From contig JASWJB010000062.1 of NCBI GenBank assembly GCA_032433595.1, forward strand, positions 1 to 64,000: a stretch of DNA of 64,000 nt, read 5' to 3'. This stretch comes from Conoideocrella luteorostrata. Taxonomy: Eukaryota > Ascomycota > Sordariomycetes > Hypocreales > Clavicipitaceae. This document shows positions 47,375-59,300 of this stretch, piece by piece (the first letter of the stretch is position 1; every line of letters starts with the position of its first letter). A program made the position numbers and the translations under genes. Below the pieces are notes generated by a model, which had not been told where the DNA came from, made no database searches, and saw only the letters and a program-made list of their open reading frames with translations.

Positions 47375-50300
47375 TCAGCGCTGAATCAAATCTGGGTTCC
47401 TGTTCACCAGTGTATGTATATATCCCTCCGCTGCGGGATGGCACTCTCCTACAGATGTGTCTAGAGTGTAAACGTTGAAGACTGGATGGTGCCTGGCTGG
47501 ATCGAAGCCACCTGTTTGTGTCCGGCGGAACGTGTTGGTTACCGGTACCGGCCCTGACTGTTCCTTAGTGGTTTCTGAGCTTGCTGCTGCTGGCCGTTGT
47601 TGGTCCAGATCTGGGACTGACGTGGAAGCCTCTCTGATAGATTCAGCTGAATCATCCTGAGGAGGAGTATGGAGAGGTGCAGCCCAGTTAGGGACAGAGT
47701 CTAGGAGTTCGTCTCTGGGCCTAGCAGCTGGCTTTGTTTTTGGGATAGCAGCTTCCCAGTCGGCATTGGTGACGGATCGGGCCTTGGCTAGACTATGGCT
47801 TAGAACATGAGCGGGAGTCGGGCCGGTGCGAACGCTGCCAACGGTGGACTCTCCAGTGAGGTTGGAGTATGTAGATGAGGTTTCGGAAAAGGATGAATCA
47901 CTTCCAGAATCAGACAGCGCGGGGCCCGGAGGAGTGCCGGGCCTGACGGACGAGAGGGTAACCCAGTCGTGGGCAAAGGGCTGCTCTGTGGGTGCCCCCC
48001 AGAGAGTATCTGATTCAAGAAGAGGAAGCGATCTGCGAACACTTCGTGACGTGGGCCGGGTTTGTAACGCTGCGGCGGGTTGAGCTGCTTTATGGTGGCT
48101 GCTCTCGGACAGCTGTCGAATGCCATGTTGGATTTTGAAGAGACCTACTCCTCCACCCTCCTGTTCTTTATCTCCGAGACTAGTTACGTCATTCGGGAGA
48201 ACCCAGAGTTTTGCGACTGGAGTACTGCTCTGTATTGAACCTGCGTCAGAGGTGGGTGCCGAATCGTTAGAAATTAACGAAATTGTAGTGACTGGCACTA
48301 TCTCTGATTTAGGGTTTTTTAAGTCTTCTATACTTATGGCTGGTGTATGATTAACAGCCAGCTCAACAAAGCCCATGGTCATCACGACCGTTTCTGGGAA
48401 TTTCTCATTCTCATCTTCCTCTGGTTCGTCTGAAGAAGACGAAATTGGCATTAAAGATTCCTCTAAATCTGGATTGCGAGACTGGGTATCATCTTGGGGT
48501 GTTTCGGGTGACCACAGGGACTGGCTCTCAATAGTAAGAGTATTTCCCTTTTGTGACTTGGAGCGAGATGTGCCCTTTCCCAAGTTGTTGTATCTGATCC
48601 AGGCGCCGTTTTCGGGCTGTGGGAGTCCAATGCCTTTGACCGTGTTAATCTCTGGTGCTGACCACAATATGTCTGTCTTAGTGGCCGTTTCTTCGCTGTG
48701 TGCAATGGCCTCTTGCACGTCACTAACAGGCTTTATCTCGTCCAGGGACTGCCCATGAGCAGACCACAGATGTTTAGTAGAAGACCCAGTGTTCATTTTG
48801 CTGGCTTGCATGGACCACAACGAAGTGCTTGAAATTGACATTTGTTCATGCTTCTTCAGGGAAACTCGGGTAGTGGAGGGTTTCTGGTCAACATAGGTAG
48901 CCCATAATTTGTCGTCTTGAAGGAGACCGCTGTTTTGGTTTGCAGGAGCAATATCAAGATTCTTGACCCATAGTGTCGCCCCTGTTGGCCCTAGAGTCGG
49001 CGATGAAGACTCTCTTCGTAGTAATGGAGTGGTGGACTTCTCTTCAGTCACCCATTCGAGTTCTTGTTGCTCCTCATTGTGTAATGAATTCGTAGGCGGT
49101 GCGACATCTGCAGGTACACTGCTTTGAGGAGCAAAAGATCTGGGGCGACCATCCCACTGACCAGGCAATAGACTATCCCTGGAAGGTACTTTATCGGACT
49201 TGAGAAGACTAGCAATCTCCCAAAGAGTAGTTTCGTCAAAGGAATCGTCGTCGTCATCGTAATAGCTGTCGTTATCTGAATGCTCAGATCCATCTTCGAT
49301 TGCTTCTTCGTCATCGTGGTAATCGAAGAACGAGTATGGCTGTTGCTGCTGCCGTTGCTGGTGTTGATGCTGTAGCATCTGCATCTGCATTGCCAGAGAG
49401 GGAAAGAATGGAGGAGCCCCAGGCATCATATTCGTGGGCATTCCCATCAGCATTTGATTTGGCAATGGAACGGGCATTGTAGCTGTGTCTGACTTTTCGC
49501 CCCATGGGAACTGGAAGATGCCCAAAGTACCTCGTTTATTCTGCAGGGGCTCAGGGTTCTCTACAATATCCGGAAGTGACGTGAATCTTCTGCTTCTTCG
49601 TGGTGGCTTCAGCGTACGGGGCCGGGCCGGAGGCTTTTGTGGTGTTGTAGACTCGGGTGACTGCAGTGCTCCTTTCCATAACCCGGGAGACCTTGCTTGC
49701 GACTGTTCATTTTGTTGTGATTGGCCCCATAGTGTTGCGTCTTTGATCGAAGCAGGTTCTGACGATCTGCGAGTCACTGGTCGTGGACCAGGCGACTGGG
49801 TACCAGCTGAGTCTATTGCAGATTCAGAGGCAGAGTTCCAAAGAAAATCCTGGGAGTCGGTGGTGAGAGCTGTGTGTTCTGGTTTGTCTGGATTCCACAA
49901 GTCTTGCTTTTGGAATCTTTCCTTGTCGTTTTTAATGGCTTGTAGTTCAACGACCCCAATCTTGGTTCTCGCATTAGGAATGGCATTTTGAGGAGCTGAC
50001 ACCTGAGCTGGTGGAATGTTGCGGTCACCAATGTTAGGGTCCACCTCTTGAATAGGTGCATTGACCATTTCAGAAGCTTCGTCCACAGTGCTGTCAGCTA
50101 CTGTAGCGGGCACTCTGTTTAGACGACTTATTTGAACCTGATCAGCCATGTAAATTATAGAAGATCTGGGTCTTCCACTGCCCTTCTCTCGTACAGGCAA
50201 ACTGTCGTTTCGTCTTGTTGCGGATGACTGCATAACGCGAGTCGTCACCGGGGAGACTTCGGTACTAGGAACGGGTGAGTTACCATTCGACGGTAGAGTA

Positions 50301-53300
50301 GAAAAGGAAGCTCTAGAGAGATCAACGCGCATGTTTTGCCATTTGTTTTCTTGCATTCCCATCTCTGTTTCAATGTCTGCCAACAGAGTAATGCGTTGGT
50401 CCTCAAATTCGGAGTCATCTGCGTTGGGTTCCTCAAACTTTCTCAACTGCTCTTGTATCATATCGAGTGCCTGCTGAGGAGTTTCCAGAGGAGACATTTG
50501 AGGGGGCGGGGCTTTGACACGCCTCGTTGAACGGTTTAATTCCAGTGGCGGTGGTTTCGCAACCCGCCTCGACTGTGTGGCATTGCGATCCGAGAATGTA
50601 GGACAATTTTCACCTACACGGCGGTGCCATGAGCCTCTTCTACCCTCCGTGCCGCCATATAGTCTGCTAGAGAGAGGCGTACCCACTGCGTCGATCGGAT
50701 AATCGGTAGATTGGTCCAACATGATAGTCATTGTTTCTTTGCCGTCATCTTCGCCATTGAGCGTCTCACTTTCGGCATAGCTGCTTCTCGTAGACAAGTT
50801 AACAGGGAAAGAAGGGGCTTCGAGAGTTCCAACTGCGTAGCCATCAGCCGAATCTTTCAACTCAGCCACTTGCTTTACGGGGACTGGAGTCCTAGAGTCA
50901 GCTAATGGTACGCCTGTTATAATCGAAGCAGGAGTTGCTGATTCCTGTGAGTCGTTCACAGGGAGCACAGGAGATGATCTCCGTCTTAGTTCTTCCTGGG
51001 ATTCACGAAATAATACCAAACGTGGCGATGGGGGATACGCAGACAAAGGACCATCTAGCGGGCTCATAGTTGTAGCAATACTGAACTTGGAAACGAATCG
51101 GGCTGCAGAGTCCTCGTTGCGTCGAGCGTAGAGTGGTATCCTAGCCTCCAGTCGAGGCAAGGTCGCAGCCTGAACAGCATTGTTGGCTATTGGATTTTGG
51201 TTGCTGCTACTTGGAGTTGATTGGGATTGTGGAGAAACCTGAAGGCGTTGTGGTATGTCGATTTGAGCGGGGATCTCACGGTCTGCCTGTTTCTGAGGAA
51301 TCATCTTTTCCACGGTTGGTGGCGGATACCCGGCGCTTTTTGGGGTTGGAGGTAGAGGCGGCAGCTGACTTGGACTTCCAGCGGTGGCCTGTAGAATTGT
51401 AGACCTAATTATCGGTGCCTTGTCTGACGATGTTGGAGTAAAATTTTGGGACGACCTCAGCAGCTCCTTTGCGCCGATACTTGGCCTGACAGGTGATTTG
51501 CGAGGAATTGGTCTTGGCCGATTCACTACCGAGTCACGATTACCGACGTCGTCCCAGCTAGGTTGGCTGGGGTCACCGTAGTCACTGCCATTGACGAACA
51601 TGGCTGTTTGTGCCTGTGAATTACTTCCAGAGGCCATTGCTGCTTGCGCTCGAGGGTTTTGCGGCAGCCCCGAAGCTTTTCTAAGCTGTACAGGGGTTTT
51701 CGTCGGCTTGGTAGCGTCTTCTGGTGGAGGTGTCGTTGGTCGTTGCCTCGATGGGCGAATACTCTCTTTGACTGAACCACTTCTGGGGATGCCACCATTA
51801 TTTCGGTATTGAGCACCAAGGCTGCCTCCCGTTCCATAGTATGGTTGAAGATTAGCGTCTCTTGGTGATAGTGGTGGTATCGGAGGAACAAGAACATCCA
51901 ATGAAGTATTTGATAAGGTATTGGATTTGCTTTTGGAGAGACTTGCATCCCTGCGGGGAAGCTGAGTTGACCTCTGGTTGGACGCCGGAGCGGGGGCTGT
52001 AAGAGAGGCAGCAGGAGAGGCAGCTGGAGTGAATCCCTTAGACTTTACAGTAGCAGCACTATATGGTTGTAATACTTCCGAGCTTGATTTATCCTGTCCA
52101 ACCGAGACATTGGCGCTGGAGATTGCTGCAGGCGATGGCCGCAACGGGGATCGAGGAGGAACTTTGGGTGGAATCGTGTCTACTGAATCACTTCGAGAAA
52201 GGTTATTACCTCCTGGCCTAGACGTACTCTTTGTTGACATAGAAGGTCGAAGCTCTTCTCGAAGGAGCTGTGAAATATGTCTCGGAGATCTTTGACGTAT
52301 GGCGGCACTATCAGCCAAAGGGGGAGTCAAGACTGACGACGATGCGCCTTGAGATGAGGGTTCTTCCGTAAGCCCCAGAGTCTGTCTGGACTCTTGCTTG
52401 TCCGAGCCTGGTTTGGCAACTTCTTTCCTCTCGGTGCTCTGACTGCGTTTCTGATTATACGTGGCCACAGTCAATGGCTGTTGCTTAGCAGTGGCATCGG
52501 CGGCACTGTATGATAGGAGAACAGTATTGTTCCGTCGATCCTTCTCTTGCTTAGCAGCGGTTGCAAGGTCAACAGTTGCAATGCGTTTCAGTGGGCTCGC
52601 GTCATTGAGGTTATCCTGCTGAATGATAGGGTACGAGATGGCAAGTTTGCCTCCCTTAATGGTAGCCTTTTTGGTCGGTTGCGTCTGAAGATCTCGTTTG
52701 TGTACTGGCAATGGATCGGCTCTAATTGGCGGGAAGAGCTGACCCTTGACGGGAATCCCCCCAACTCCAGCTGCAGCTTGACCCGGATTTGGTCGACTTA
52801 TTGTGGGTAAAACGCCAGTAGCATCCCGAGAGTACAATGTTCTTTCAGCCGTGCCACTTTTCGTACTTGTAGAAGGTTGACTTGGTCGGGATAGTATGTT
52901 TGCGGGATAAGTCGATTCGACTGCGGATACAGCTTGACTCCTGCTCTCGCGAGCTGGGGGAGCGGCAGCCTCTGGCAAGCCTGGAAAGTTGTTCACATAT
53001 GGGCCCGTCTTTTGGGATATTTCTTGCTGGGGCCAGACTAAACCTTTGTAGAAAAAGGAAATGCACGCTACGATTTCATTAGTAAAGGCTGATTACCAGA
53101 TTCGAGGGCCAGAGTCCATACCTATTACAAACAATACTCCAAGAGCAGGAAGAGCAGTTCGAGTTGCGATTCCTAAAGACGCGATACCTAGAATCATAGG
53201 AACACTTGACTGGTTATACCGGTCAGATTGTGAAAGAGCGCGTTGCTATACATGCATGGGGTGTGTGACTTACAGGTATCCAAAGACCCAGAGCGATAGT

Positions 53301-53971
53301 GGTAAATATCAGACCTTTTGCACGGAAACCAACGGGGCCTTCGGCCTTCATATCGCTAAAGACTCCTACTGAAGAAGCTCTCGTCAAAAGCATTACTACA
53401 ATAAAAGCATCGGTAACGAGGACTCCGACACCCAGTGGCCAAAGCAGGTTGGTGGTTACACACACAGGAGCAAACTGTGGCCGCTGGACACCTACAAATA
53501 TGCCACCGAGGATGAATCGTGAGAAAATAATGGCCTGAGGAAACAAAAACCCGAAGGTAGCTTTTATATCGCTTTTCATGGCCCAGAAAAGATATTCCTC
53601 GAGGCTTATTCTGGCGAGCTGATCAAAGGCAGAAGCGAATGCTACAGCGATCTGACAACCTGACGAGGACCTTTCGTCGATAAATGTGCCAATAAAACCG
53701 TCAACGGCCCATAAAGTGGCAAATATAAGAAATCCGGCGAGGACCAGCCTCAGTCCGCCTCGAACAAGTGACAACGCTCCACCCTTGAGATGAAATAGGA
53801 CCGTCCCTAGCGCAGCACACACAACCAGACCACTGCATTTGTGTGTTTAACTGTCAGCTTCACAATTTCACTCTACTCCAACACCCCAAAATTCCAATCA
53901 AACGGTTTATCGTAGGGGACTAACAAAGCAAAGGTCGCAACAAGCGCCTGATCCTTGGCCGAGTTGGCCAT
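47375..53971 (-). CDS. Giant membrane protein with multi-spanning head and Leu-Trp motif tail
   Basis: Exons 53971-53925, 53832-53274, 53209-53122 and 53043-47375 join in phase to 2,120 residues. The start ATG opens MANSAKDQALVATFAFG. The alternative acceptor for exon 3 at the later CTAG would run into a stop, so CCAG at 53210-53213 is chosen. Residues 1 to about 240 contain about six hydrophobic helices (for example FGLVVCAALGTVLFHL, LVLAGFLIFATLWAVDGFI, PLGVGVLVTDAFIVVMLL, LPALGVLFVIGLVW). The remaining about 1,880 residues are disordered, rich in Ser, Pro, Thr and Gln, with a Gln/His tract (LQHQHQQRQQQQ), an acidic run (DDDDDSFDE) and 13 Leu-Trp motifs between about residues 1280 and 1915. 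The C-terminus (FNVYTLDTSVGECHPAAEGY) looks ordered. No enzyme motif is recognised. A membrane-anchored scaffold is an inference from architecture. Confidence 0.8.
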
Positions 53972-56900
53972 GGCGACGAGTTGCCCGGCCGGCGGACGGG
54001 GGGGACTTTCAGAGCAGCTCAATGGAGAATCGAAATTGGCCAGTTAATGGGCGAATAGCGGAAAACAACCCAATATATATGGGGTAGAGGGGGGGATCGA
54101 AAATATTGCCGTCGAAGTGGAAGGCATGGCTTTCAGAAGGAGCCCTGATTATCGTAACATCGTTATTGTGAATAAAGTTGTTCTACAAACCAGCGACACC
54201 AGCTGTGGTGAGGCTGGCATGGAAATGGAAGGGGAGGAGGGACAAAGTAGCAAACATTCACGAGAAACAAATCCAGCAACAGTATCGCCTCTTACCAGAT
54301 GGAGACACGCCAGAATCGCACGGTAAGGGGAAGGGCATATCGCACTCACCCCGTCTGCAGCACCGAATCGGCTTGGCTGACAAACAAACATCTGGACATT
54401 AGGATGCGGATACAAACAGACAGGCTAGAGCACGGATACCGAAGACTTAACCTCGTCCGCTTTAGCTCGACGGCGGAACAAGTCATTATTCACAGAGGCG
54501 TGCTTGATACTTTGGATGGCTTGCAAAATACACATGCGGCGTGCTCCGTACCGAGTGGGAAAACGGCACCAGCAGATAACTAGGCTGTAACCCGTAACGC
54601 TAATCGTCGACTGTGTGTACTGTACGGAGTAGCTAGTTAGCCGCACCGTGCTTCAGGCACAGGAAAGGACAACGGAGAAGTCCACAATTCTTGGTTTGAG
54701 AGTTTCTCAAACAAGCAGTGCTGGAACAAGCTCAACTGCGTCTCCAGATGCTGGGCAATCCCCGGTATGGTGGCGCGTCGATGATTGGACCACGAGGTGC
54801 GAAGGAGTGCGCAAGGCCCCGTGCCTTGCAACAAGTGCGTTTTAGATGAAACCTCAGACATAGGGACTGATGGGTGTCGCAGGGGCGCGCCACGACAGGA
54901 CCGTGGATAATTACGGAGCCAAATTCTTGTGGTCAGTCAACTAGTGACGTCCACAGTTGACGTTTCGATATGAGTTGTAATGACCAATTCGGACATGGCC
55001 GCGAACAATCTGTTCTAGTCGAGCAACAGCTAAGTCGTGGTGGTTTGCCCCGTCATGACTCAAGCAAAGAGATGTCGACCCGTCGCTGTAGTTGCTTGGT
55101 AGTTGTAGGAGGTGCAACTGCGTCTGCGTCTACACAGGGAAAGGTTCTGGTTCTTCCAGGCGGTCAGGACTCGCAAAGGAATGGAGAACAAGCAAACAGA
55201 ATTTTTGGTGAGCCGAAGAAACTTGACGACAAGTGTGCTGGCGGGAATAAAAGAAGGGCGTTTGTTGCTTCACCTATTTGCTTCATCTATTCGGAGATGT
55301 CGGGACGTTGGTGTCGGGTCCACTAGTAGGTGCGAGGAAGGAGCGATTTGTGTTGGGCCCGGACACTTGCTCATGTTTCTGTTAGATACTTCCAGTTGTA
55401 TGCATCCTCTGTCACTCCCAAAGCACGCGGACAATTTATCCAAGACGGGATGAACAAAGGGTGATGAATTTTGAAAATGATCGGGCAAGTAGTTAGCTTC
55501 TATCCCCCTCCGTTGGCTTCTATTGTTCACGTCGTCAGTAGCGGCTCATCTTATCATGGAGAGTCACATCAAAAATACTCAGGAAGAGACGAACAGACGC
55601 TTCATAGGCTAGTCGCGGCTCATGCAGTGCAACGCTACGAACCAGGCGAACAGACTCTGCCAACACTGCTAGGCCGACAGGAGAAGGAAACGAATGTGCA
55701 AGGAACCGGTGTCTAGACGTAAAGTTTGACAAGTCTGCTGTTTTAGGCTACTAGCGATCGTTTGGAACCCTTGTCCATACTCTCTGCCTTGGCTTTGCGT
55801 GGTTCCTACCGTGAACTCGATGAGTAGTAGTAAGCAGCAGTTAGTTATGCCATCGAGACAGCGGTATCCAATGTCGCCTATCAAACTTGCATAGATGACT
55901 TCATCTACCTCTCTATCTTCTCTTTGTCTTCTGCTCAAGCCTACTTGCTCCGTTCTGAAGTACTGCATGTCGCACTGCTAGACACGAGCTGCTGGTGCGG
56001 GAAGTGGATGTATATTTCACAATCGGTCATTCGGATGGATGAGACAATCGACCGGTACTTTCTAGCCCTTGCGGCTCTGAAGGGCACGGATCAATTGTTA
56101 TTTGGATAAATAAGCTGCGGAATTCAACCTTTGTCTGTTGCAGTGCGCAGTGTTATGGACACCGGAAGCTTAGAGCTTGCCCACAAAGTACCGAGTCGGA
56201 TGAGACAGTTTCCAATGGCAACTTTGTTTGCCATTTGTAATATTTGCGATTGATGCTGGGGGGTTTTTTGTTTTCTTTCTCCTTCCCTTTTTCTATTTTT
56301 CTAGGAGTCCGTAGTTTAGCAATGCCCCGTGCACTCGCCGAATCGAGCATGCCCGAGTTTCATTCCCCAGAGATTTGCGACTGCAGCAAAGATGAAGTTT
56401 AGAGGAGGATTTACAATCGGCGAAACACGTTACAAGATTGCCAAGGAGGACTAGCTACTTCACTTGCCTACACGTGCAACACCCAAAACTGTTAAACTGC
56501 ATAAATAGAATAAATAGTATGGGGAACATGCGCTCATACACTCATGCGGTGTGTCCTGTCCTCTGCTGCGCCCTTGACTTTAGACTGGTGCATAGCCAGC
56601 CATTACAGGCAGCTCCGCCTCGTAAGGCTGGTGCATCTCAGCACCGCACCGCACAGCACATCATAGCGCCATAGCACAGAGCGCTTCAGTTTGACTAATC
56701 TGAGGGTCGCAGGCGGAGTTGGAGACTCTCATCGCCACTACAGCAAGCCGCCAACAGCATCCCCAGCAACTCTCCAGCTCAGACGGGCTAATCTTCACCA
56801 ACTTCAGACGTCACTGTTGCTATTGTCGCTACCGTAACTAGTTACTCCACTAGCTGCATCTATGTTTGCATATGAATCTGCATCCGCATCTGCATCTGCA

Positions 56901-57519
56901 TCCGCATCCGCATCCGCATAGCCGCTGTTGTCGTCGCTGTGTGGCATGCGGTTAGTACCGGGGGCAGTTTGTGTAACCAGAACTCCTGTAGTTGCGGAGC
57001 ACCCCGTTCAATAACTCTGGTTCAATGTCGAACCCCGCCATCAGCTGCGCCGCCGTCGAATCATGTCATCGCGATTTCGGAGATCATCAGAGCTGACCTG
57101 CCAAGCTCGCCAGTCATCCGGAAGCACAGTCAGGAAGCACGTAGTTAGTGAAATGTGCGTACATCAACAACGCTGGCCTGGGCCGTCTTGACTCCGCAGG
57201 TCCGGCTGCTGACCGGATCTGAAAGCTGGAGCCGGACCGGCTCGCCAAATCACCAACCGACATATTCGTGCATACATATACGCCGTTCATCCATCCAGTA
57301 GTCGTAGTCTGTACATCCTTCGTATCTATTTGCAGTTTCTAAGACTACTAGCAAACTTCGACGAGGTTGAGTGAGCCCACAGCAACTCCAGAAACACACA
57401 TGTTCAGTCTGATCCATTTTGATCCCGCATATTATCTGGAAGCAAGCACCGATCAATCGCCCTAATTTGGAGGTCGTCCTTAAACTCTTAGGCCAGACAG
57501 AAACATCGTAGAATTGGTC
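53972..57519. other. Gene-poor region between divergent genes
   Basis: About 3.5 kb with promoters for the flanking genes at each end. It holds one copy of the dispersed 9-mer (54623-54631) and a GCATCY hexamer repeat (56874-56920). ORFs of up to 118 codons show no family signature. No RNA gene recognised. Confidence 0.5.
56874..56920. repeat. GCATCY hexanucleotide minisatellite
   Basis: About seven tandem units of GCATCC or GCATCT. The repeats are in noncoding sequence with no unique spacers, so it is not a CRISPR array. Confidence 0.85.
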
Positions 57520-58398
57520 ATGGGCCGCTACGAGCTGGAATATCCCAAGGATGCAACCAATCTCGTCAAGAGACACGGTGAACGAGGTAACATGATCTGA
57601 CACGATCTAACACCCTGCTACTAAAACAGACTGACCACGTCTCATTGTGAGTACGCAAAACGCTAATACGCATGTCCAGGCGTCTACGCTCTGCAAAAAA
57701 TCCACGAGCTCATTAATTCCAGCCAACTTATCCATGTCTCCTTCAACATGCCCAACTCCCCCTTCCCCGCCACTCTCCCCATGATCGGACAGATGGGGTC
57801 CTTTGACCGTCCCTCCGCCAGTCTAGGTGACCCCCTGGATCTCTATATACACGGCCATGTCTCCTCGCGCCTATTCAACCTCGGCCGCGGCGCCGACCAG
57901 GAAGGCCTGCCCGTGTGTTGCGCTGTTTCCCATGTTGACGGCCTCGTGCTCGCCCTCTCTGCATTCAATCATAGCTACAACTACCGATCAGCTGTGTTGT
58001 TTGGCCATGCCACCCTCGTGGAGGACCGGGAGGAGAAGCTGTACGCCATGGAGCTCATTACGAACTCTGTGGTGCCTGATCGCTGGCGGAATAGCCGTCT
58101 GCCACCTACGAATGCCGAGATGCAGAGCACCAGCATCTTGAAGGTGAAGATTGCGTCGGGGAGTGCGAAGTTCCGCGATGGAGGTGTCGCGGACGATAAG
58201 CACGATTTGAAGAATGAAGAGGCTTTGAGTACGGTGTGGACGGGCGTAGTGCCGGTGTATTCGGTGATGGGAGAGCCGATTCCCGGGCCGTATAATCGGG
58301 TCAATTTGCCGGAATATGCGAAGGAGTTTTTCGACGAGTTTAGTGTGGGGAACAAGAATAATAGTTTGGAGGCGGCGAAAAAGAAGAATGAGTCCTAA
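57520..58398 (+). CDS. FMN-binding split-barrel protein, pyridoxamine-5'-phosphate-oxidase-like
   Basis: Exon 1 is 57520-57586 (MGRYELEYPKDATNLVKRHG). A 93-base intron (GTAACA...TCCAG) follows and exon 2 is 57680-58398, giving 261 residues. The order of segments fits the pyridoxamine oxidase-related FMN-binding family: an N-terminal helix with RGVYALQKIHELINSS, a strand leading to a substrate/FMN loop (DPLDLYIHGHVSSRLFN), then PVCCAVSHVDGLVLALSAFNHSYNYRSAVLFGHATLV. The late VWTGVVPVYSVMGEPIPGPYNRVNLPEY motif is typical of this fungal subgroup. Related bacterial proteins bind flavin nucleotides. The fungal substrate is unknown to me. The tail is Lys/Asn-rich. Confidence 0.8.
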
Positions 58399-58646
58399 GG
58401 GTCGGGGTTCATGGCCGTCCTCGTCCAAATGACAGCAGTTTAAACGGTTATTGGGTAGTTGGTATTTACTCTTGGCTAGCAGCAAGGCTATGAATAGTCA
58501 GGTTCTTTCATACAATTATCACCTGGCATTTCTGAAGGGGAACGAGCATAGTATTTAGTGTAGTCTGTCAAGCACAAGCCGTATTAGTTTGTTTGTTCCC
58601 ATTAAGTGCCTGTCCATGCCAACACAGAAATTCTACGACAACATAT

Positions 58647-59300
58647 CTATCGCCCAATATGGCTACATTCGACAGTCCTCGCCTCTGCCCTACACCGCGT
58701 CTCCTTTCCTAGATCATAAATCACGGCTCCCCTCGCATTTCCTCTTCCCTTGCCCCCCCTCCACTCGACCTCCTCAAACCGCACACTCCCAAAATCAGCC
58801 AACCCCTGTGTAATATTTTCTACAATCCACTCCGCATCTTCTAAACACAGTGCCACCTGGTTCTTCAACTCGACAAACGCCTTCTCCCCCGTGCTCAAGT
58901 TCTCCATGCTGGACCGCCCTGCGGTCGGACTGTATGCTTCCACCGTCATGCGGATCCTGTCACCTGGATTCGCGGAGATGGGCTGCTCATACTGCTTCGT
59001 GTCGTCGGGGAACCACTCATACCAGGGGTGTAGGGAGCCTTGGTCAAAGTCAACACCGGTTTGAAGAATGGCGTTTTTGCACTTGCTGCCGTCGATGCCA
59101 ACCCAGAAAGAGGCGCCTAGTCCCGAAGACGGGTTAACCGATGGTACAGTGAGGATGGCAGAGACGTATTTGATTTGGGAGGCTCGTTGGATGGCACCGG
59201 CCCAGTTACGGCTGGACTTTCGCGGGAGAAGCTGGTTCGAAGATGTTACTTCTGCTGCGGCAGAGGCTATGATGAGATACACGAGAGACTGAGGCTTCAT
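58647..59300 (-). CDS. Peptidase G1 family (glutamic peptidase/eqolisin), secreted
   Basis: A single-exon gene of 217 residues starting at the ATG at 59300 (MKPQSLVYLIIASAAAEVTSS), whose first about 19 residues form a signal peptide. An in-frame ATG 37 codons upstream would bury that signal, so it is not used. Family motifs follow: SRNWAGAI at the expected mature N-terminus, GASFWVGIDGSKCKNAILQTGVDF with the catalytic Gln (ILQTG), HPWYEWFPDD, GDRIRMTVEAYSP, and AEWIVENITQG with the catalytic Glu. These enzymes are acid-active secreted endopeptidases. Two oddities stand out: only about eight residues separate signal and mature domain, where well-known members have a long propeptide, and the end (ETRCRAEARTVECSHIGR) is charged and Cys-containing instead of the usual beta-rich finish. 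An unrecognised 3' exon is possible. It converges with the FMN-binding gene. Confidence 0.85.
   Translation of the reverse strand: MKPQSLVYLIIASAAAEVTSSNQLLPRKSSRNWAGAIQRASQIKYVSAILTVPSVNPSSGLGASFWVGIDGSKCKNAILQTGVDFDQGSLHPWYEWFPDDTKQYEQPISANPGDRIRMTVEAYSPTAGRSSMENLSTGEKAFVELKNQVALCLEDAEWIVENITQGLADFGSVRFEEVEWRGGKGRGNARGAVIYDLGKETRCRAEARTVECSHIGR

Noticed and set aside
54970..55326. 118-codon plus-strand ORF near 55 kb
   Set aside because: It has an ATG start but no recognisable domain and no supporting splice or promoter context.
56874..56920. CRISPR-like direct repeats
   Set aside because: The units are 6-bp tandem copies without spacers, in a eukaryotic genome. It is a minisatellite.
2795..57147. 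Frequent TAGTTAG/CTAACTA strings as a second dispersed motif
   Set aside because: Many are seen, but a 7-mer is expected about eight times by chance in this length. They also overlap intron branch-site-like sequence, so enrichment cannot be claimed without a computed count.
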